This document shows positions 34,671-38,704 of a stretch of 38,704 bases of DNA, piece by piece. Position 1 is the first letter of the stretch. Each line of letters opens with the position of its first letter. Origin of the DNA: Acidobacteriota bacterium (GTDB taxonomy: Bacteria; Acidobacteriota; Thermoanaerobaculia; Multivoradales; SZUA-115); contig JAJRVQ010000035.1 in assembly GCA_024277255.1 (NCBI GenBank), positions 1-38,704 on the forward strand. The letters run 5' to 3'. The position numbers were made by a program, and so were the translations under genes. A model generated the notes under the pieces. The model made no database searches. It was not told the DNA's origin and was given only the letters and a program-made list of their open reading frames with translations.

Positions 34671-36479
34671 ATGCGTCGACCACTCCCCACCGCAATCGTC
34701 ATCTGCGCCCTCCTCGGCCTGTTGACGGCGCCGCTGCCGACCCAGGCGCAACGGGTTTCCAACCCCGAACTCTTCTCCAAGAGCTTGCAGGTGGCCCAGC
34801 AGGCTCTGGACTTGTACGGCTCCTACGACAATCCGCAAGCCATGGAGCGAGTAGCCGAGATTGGCTATCGGCTGGCCAGCAAAGCCCACTTCGACGACTT
34901 CCCTTTCACCTTCCATCTCGTCGAGATGGCGGCACCCAACGCCTTCGCGCTGCCGGGAGGGCACATCTTCATTACCCGCGGCATGCTGGAACTCAACCTC
35001 ACCGACGACATGCTGGCCGGCATCATCGGCCACGAAATCTCCCACGTCACCCGCCACCACGGTACCCGCATGCAACGGCGCGCCACGCTGCTCAACGTAC
35101 TTAGCCAGGCGGTTCTGGTCGGCGTGATGATGAGTGCCGACTCCGGGCCGAATCGCGACGAGGGACTGCGCGCACCCTACGATCCCCGGGTTCGCTACCC
35201 CAGCCAGAGTAGCCAGGAGATCGTCGGTGCCATGGCTACCGGAATCGTCGTCAGCGAGTTACTCATGCGTGGCTACAGCCGCGACTTCGAGCGCGAGGCG
35301 GACGACGAAGGGCAGAGACTGGCCGCCGCCGCCGGCTTCGACCCCGCCGGCCTGGGCGACTTGATGGCGCTGATGAGCGAGCGACTCCCCCAGTCCAAAC
35401 AGTACGGCTACTGGCAGACCCACCCTTTCTTCGACGAGAGGATCCGCGGTGCCGCCGCGCGGGGAGCTCAGTTGAAGGCTCAGCCACCCACCAACTTCGA
35501 CGACTTTCGGCTGCGGACGCAAGCCGCGCTGCTGACCTATCTGGAGAAGAACAAGTTGGTGAGGATGGGCCTGGGAAACGGCCAGGGGGACGGGAAAGGT
35601 ACAGGCACAAAAGGCACCGGCAAGGGCAAGGGCAAGTCCGAATTGATCGAGCTGGTCAAGACCGAGGCCTTGACCGCTTGGCCGATCGGAGCGAAGGCCG
35701 AAGAGATTCGGCTGCAACGGTTGCACAAGCTTCGCGACAAGGAGATGGACCAGCTGCCCATCAGCCGTGACTACGGGACTCTGATCACCGCCTACACGGA
35801 AGCGGAAGATCTGATCGAGCGACTCGACGCCAAGAGTCCGCTCCTCGCCCGACTGCGCAGCGAGCGCGCCGAGATTCAACTCAAGGTAACGGAACTCTAT
35901 CCACAAGCGATCCAGGTGTTGGCACGCGGTGTTTACGAGACCTCTTTCTTGGAGCGCTTTCAGAGCAACTTCCCCGACGCTCCCGAAGCCGCGAGAGTGG
36001 CCCTCGCCCTCGGCGACGCGCACAGCCGCCTGGGCAAGGTCGCCGAAGCGGTGAAGCAGTACCTCCTGGCGTGGGAGTCGGACCCCGAGAGCGACGAGAG
36101 CAAGCGGGCACAGCGCGGCCTCCATGTCCTGGCTCCGGACCTCGACAACCTCGCGGCCCTCGAGCAGATGGTCCGGCAAGAGCGCGATCTCGCGCTAGCC
36201 GATATCGCCCGCAAGCGACTCGATCGCGTGGCTAGCAGTTATGAGGATCTGGCCAACGGCGCCTCCTACCTCGCCCGCTTTCCCGATGGATCGCGGGTGA
36301 CCGAGGTCACCGATCGACTCAACTCACTGGCCGCCGATCTCTACGCCGCAGTGATTCTCTACCAGGGAGTCGGCGACAACGCCAAAGCGCTTGAGCGGAT
36401 CAATCAGATCCTCACCCATGCCCCAACTTCGCCGGCCGCCGCACAGCTGCGCGATCGAGCCTCCGTCGCCGAAGGATGA
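34671..36479 (+). CDS. M48-family zinc metallopeptidase with TPR-like tail
   Basis: A 602-residue exported protease resembling BepA/YfgC, which degrades misassembled outer-membrane proteins. A signal peptide covers 1-26. The zinc site is H121-E122-I-S-H125 with the third ligand in FEREADDEG (E207). MAAPNAFALPGGHIFITRGML is the classic M48 approach strand. A Gly/Lys/Thr-rich low-complexity linker at about 305-325 precedes a helical repeat domain to the end. The start at 34671 is chosen for its signal peptide; no strong ribosome site is seen. The stop overlaps the next ATG by ATGA. Confidence 0.9.
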   Translation: MRRPLPTAIVICALLGLLTAPLPTQAQRVSNPELFSKSLQVAQQALDLYGSYDNPQAMERVAEIGYRLASKAHFDDFPFTFHLVEMAAPNAFALPGGHIFITRGMLELNLTDDMLAGIIGHEISHVTRHHGTRMQRRATLLNVLSQAVLVGVMMSADSGPNRDEGLRAPYDPRVRYPSQSSQEIVGAMATGIVVSELLMRGYSRDFEREADDEGQRLAAAAGFDPAGLGDLMALMSERLPQSKQYGYWQTHPFFDERIRGAAARGAQLKAQPPTNFDDFRLRTQAALLTYLEKNKLVRMGLGNGQGDGKGTGTKGTGKGKGKSELIELVKTEALTAWPIGAKAEEIRLQRLHKLRDKEMDQLPISRDYGTLITAYTEAEDLIERLDAKSPLLARLRSERAEIQLKVTELYPQAIQVLARGVYETSFLERFQSNFPDAPEAARVALALGDAHSRLGKVAEAVKQYLLAWESDPESDESKRAQRGLHVLAPDLDNLAALEQMVRQERDLALADIARKRLDRVASSYEDLANGASYLARFPDGSRVTEVTDRLNSLAADLYAAVILYQGVGDNAKALERINQILTHAPTSPAAAQLRDRASVAEG

Positions 36480-37177
36480 AGCTTCTGCTGCGTTCCACGA
36501 CACGGGTGGTGGCGCTACTGCTGATCGTCGCGCTGCAATTCGGCTGCACCCGTGGCGCCGATGCGGCGGCGGTGGCGGTGGCGGTACACCGCACGCCGGC
36601 GCATGTCATGAGCTTCCGCTCGGCCGACTGGCTCGAACGGGAAGATCGCATCGCCCAAGAACAGCCCGAGCGCGTGATCGCCACCATGGGTGTCAAGGCG
36701 GGTGACACGGTGGCCGACATCGGCTGTGGCACTGGTTTCTTTACCCGTAGACTGGCGCGGGCGGTCAGCCCCGGAGGCACCGTCTACGCTGTCGACATTC
36801 AGCCCGAGATGCTCGAACGGCTCCAGCGCTACGCCTCGGCTGAGGAGATCGGAAATATTCAACCCGTTCTCGGCACCGATCGCGACCCCGCCTTGCCCCG
36901 CGGCGAGATCGATTGGATTCTCCTCGCCGACGTCTACCACGAGATGCAGCAGCCGGAAGCCATGCTTAGCGCCCTGCGAGCCAGTCTGGCTCCAGGTGGC
37001 CGGGTGGCGCTGCTCGAATATCGCGCTCGAGGCGACTCCGCCGCCCACATCCACCCCGATCACCGGATGACTCGCGAGCAGGTCCTCGCCGAATGGGAAC
37101 CGGCCGGTTTCGAACTCGACGAACTCCACGAGTTCCTCCCCGCCCAACACTTCTTCATCTTCAAAGCCAGCGGCTAG
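36476..37177 (+). CDS. SAM-dependent methyltransferase with export signal
   Basis: A 233-residue class I methyltransferase. Motif I is VADIGCGTGFF (about 81-91), then VYAVDIQPEML, LADVYHEMQQPEAMLSALRASLAPGGRVALLEYRAR and a final HFFIFKASG. The N-terminus (MKLLLRSTTRVVALLLIVALQFGC) is a signal sequence with a Cys after a weak lipobox at residue 24. Export would put the SAM-binding fold outside the cytoplasm, where SAM is scarce, so either the signal is non-functional as an anchor or an alternative start is used. Its ATG overlaps the peptidase stop. Substrate unknown. Confidence 0.8.
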   Translation: MKLLLRSTTRVVALLLIVALQFGCTRGADAAAVAVAVHRTPAHVMSFRSADWLEREDRIAQEQPERVIATMGVKAGDTVADIGCGTGFFTRRLARAVSPGGTVYAVDIQPEMLERLQRYASAEEIGNIQPVLGTDRDPALPRGEIDWILLADVYHEMQQPEAMLSALRASLAPGGRVALLEYRARGDSAAHIHPDHRMTREQVLAEWEPAGFELDELHEFLPAQHFFIFKASG

Positions 37178-37218
37178 CCACCGTTTCTCACTGCCGCCGC
37201 GTGTGAAATAATGGCGCT

Positions 37219-38493
37219 ATGAAACGCGCCAACACAAGTCTGCTCTTCACCCTTGCCTTGCTGATCCTGAGCGCCACCCTGGCCTCGGCACAGGCCTACG
37301 GCCGCTTCATCCTGACGCTGAGAACCGAGGCCGGCGATCCACTGCAGGGGGTCACGGTGCGCGCCACCTGCGACCAACTGCCGCAGTTTGAAAAGTCGGT
37401 CGAGACCGACAAGAAGGGTCGCGCCACCTTCACCTTCGTCGACGCGACCAAGGTGTATACCCTGCACATCGACCACGAGGGCTATGCGCCCGCCGAGTTC
37501 ACCGTCAAGGCCGAACTGCGCGGCGTCAGGCGGCAGACGGTTCACCTGCCGGAAGCCGACAAAGCCCAGCCTCGGGCCCAAACCAAACCCCAAGCCCAAC
37601 CCAAAGCCGCCAAGCTGACAGCGGACCGGGCGACCTTCAACGAAGGGGTCGAAGCGTTGCAACGGGACGACCTCGCCGGAGCCGAGGAGAAGTTCCGCGC
37701 CGCGCTTGAAATCAACGACAAGCTGGCACCCGCCTACTCCGGCCTGGCCGGTCTCTACCTGAGCCAGGGCAAGTCCGAAGCGGCGCTCGAAGCGGCGCAG
37801 CAGCTACTGACCCTGGCACCGGACGACCTGCGCGGCCTGCGCCTCCTCTATGAGGCACACAAGAATCTGGGCTACACTCAAGAGGCCAAGGCAGCTCGCG
37901 ACAGGCTTTCCGAACTGGGTGACAGTGACAACGCGGCAACGATGATCTACAACGAAGGAGTCGCAGCGCTCAAGGTCGGTGACCGCGCCGCCGCCCGCGC
38001 CCGCTTCGAGGAAGCGCTCGCCATGAGCCCGACCCTCGTCGCAGCACAGATCGGACTGGCGACGGTGGACATGGGCGAAAAGAAGTACACCGAAGCCGCC
38101 GCCCACGCCGAACAGGCACTCGCCACCGAGCCCGATCATCTCCAAGCCTTGCGCCTTCGCTTCGATGCCTACCGTCTGCTCAAAGACCCGGCGAAAACCG
38201 AAGAAGCTCTGGCCAACCTGGCCCAACGCGACCCGGACGGCATCTTCAAATGGCTCTTCGACACCGGTGTCGAACTATTCGAAGGTGGCAACATCCAAAG
38301 CGCTGTCGACCAGCTGGAACGGGCCCTGAGTGTACGCCCGGACGAGCCCAACGTGCTCTACCGCCTGGGCCTCTCCTACACCAACCTAGATCAAAAGGCC
38401 AAAGCGATCGAGGCCTTCCAAAAGTTCCTGGAAGTCAGCCCCGATCACCCCGAGGCACCCGTAGCCAAGGAGATGCTGACCTACCTGAAATAG
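37219..38493 (+). CDS. Secreted protein with CarboxypepD-reg and TPR domains
   Basis: A 424-residue exported protein. The signal peptide covers 1-25 (ASAQ cleavage). Residues about 28-112 form a carboxypeptidase-regulatory-like beta sandwich (GDPLQGVTVRATC, KKGRATFTFVDA, GYAPAEFTV). A Pro/Gln/Lys linker follows (about 115-135), then at least six tetratricopeptide repeats from about 140 to the end, with patterns such as YSGLAGLYLSQGKSEAALEAAQQLLTLAPD and LYRLGLSYTNLDQKAKAIEAFQKFLEVSPD split across adjacent units. It likely scaffolds protein contacts in the periplasm. A strong terminator follows the stop directly. Transcription may start in the 41-base spacer after the methyltransferase or continue from it. 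Confidence 0.88.
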   Translation: MKRANTSLLFTLALLILSATLASAQAYGRFILTLRTEAGDPLQGVTVRATCDQLPQFEKSVETDKKGRATFTFVDATKVYTLHIDHEGYAPAEFTVKAELRGVRRQTVHLPEADKAQPRAQTKPQAQPKAAKLTADRATFNEGVEALQRDDLAGAEEKFRAALEINDKLAPAYSGLAGLYLSQGKSEAALEAAQQLLTLAPDDLRGLRLLYEAHKNLGYTQEAKAARDRLSELGDSDNAATMIYNEGVAALKVGDRAAARARFEEALAMSPTLVAAQIGLATVDMGEKKYTEAAAHAEQALATEPDHLQALRLRFDAYRLLKDPAKTEEALANLAQRDPDGIFKWLFDTGVELFEGGNIQSAVDQLERALSVRPDEPNVLYRLGLSYTNLDQKAKAIEAFQKFLEVSPDHPEAPVAKEMLTYLK

Positions 38494-38517
38494 GCCGTTG
38501 GCCTATTTCCTTTTTTT
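38488..38517 (+). terminator. Intrinsic terminator of the TPR gene
   Basis: Perfect 9-bp stem AAATAGGCC/GGCCTATTT (38488-38496 and 38500-38508) with a GTT loop and seven Ts at 38511-38517. The gene's TAG stop lies within the stem. Confidence 0.9.
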
Positions 38518-38529
38518 CATGGGGGTGTC

Positions 38530-38702
38530 CCGTCCACGGTGTCCACAAGGGTTCCCAACCGGTTTCGGACCTCAAATCGCCGAGAATCGCCGATTTCGGC
38601 TCCTGGTTTCAGCCGTCAGCCGCTATTTCTCGTTCTCCTTCCTTGATTTCTCTCTGGTTTCTTGTAGCCGCCCCCCTCCAGGCGCACTCCTCCCGTGGAC
38701 GG
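38530..38702. repeat. 10-bp inverted repeats bounding the window end
   Basis: CCGTCCACGG at 38530-38539 and its complement CCGTGGACGG at 38693-38702 enclose a spacer with no gene. They may be chance, or ends of a small element. I see no other feature after 38518. Confidence 0.3.
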
Positions 38703-38704
38703 TC

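Overview
This is a GC-rich bacterial chromosome segment. It carries a housekeeping block (tRNA-CAT, tilS, ftsH, folP, cdaA, cdaR/ybbR, glmM, pdxJ) in an order familiar from deltaproteobacteria and Acidobacteriota. Secreted repeat proteins, gluzincin and M48 peptidases, an orphan NtrC-type regulator and a bactofilin-like envelope protein accompany it. I infer an Acidobacteriota-like or related Gram-negative host. There is no rRNA or other taxonomic marker, so this is a lean and not an identification.

Layout. 1-1.7 kb: edge of an integrated element, with a tyrosine recombinase and a divergent small HTH protein, lower in GC than the rest. 1.8-5.1 kb: a three-repeat secreted protein, a histone-deacetylase-family hydrolase, an ECF-like sigma factor, and rpmG overlapping it tail to tail. 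5.2-5.4 kb: tRNA-Asp and tRNA-Val, upstream of rpmG on the minus strand. 5.5-7.1 kb: a palindromic dispersed repeat, Fe/Mn superoxide dismutase and an ArsR-type repressor. 7.2-15.8 kb: tRNA-CAT, tilS, ftsH, folP, cdaA, cdaR, glmM and pdxJ, with ATGA overlaps at folP/cdaA and cdaA/cdaR. This block joins tRNA modification, membrane proteolysis, folate, c-di-AMP and cell-wall precursor synthesis. 15.8-17.5 kb: a small conserved-looking protein and an orphan sigma-54 response regulator on the minus strand. 17.5-17.9 kb: a second, inverted copy of the dispersed repeat and a possible structured RNA with a U-tract terminator. 17.9-20.2 kb: RecD2 helicase.

20.2-23.2 kb is a minus-strand envelope operon: ECF sigma factor, small membrane protein (probable anti-sigma) and bactofilin-like membrane protein. 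23.3-27.1 kb holds a chalcone-isomerase-like secreted protein, a predicted minus-strand small RNA, an M1-like metallopeptidase and a translationally coupled membrane protein. 27.2-30.1 kb holds a cysteine-rich secreted peptide, a short-chain-type cis-prenyltransferase and a FadI-type thiolase. 30.2-34.6 kb is a minus-strand accessory run: a PHA-granule-like small protein, a degenerate AMP-ligase-like protein, an alpha/beta hydrolase and a caspase/gingipain-like protease. 34.7-38.5 kb: a BepA-like M48 peptidase with an overlapping exported methyltransferase, then a secreted TPR protein ending in a strong terminator.

The most notable items are the hydrolase plus caspase-like protease pair, the 67-68 nt predicted small RNA at 23917-23984 with a near-consensus promoter, the inverted pair of about 125-bp palindromic repeats, the possible structured RNA before recD2, and the degenerate ANL protein next to the protease pair.
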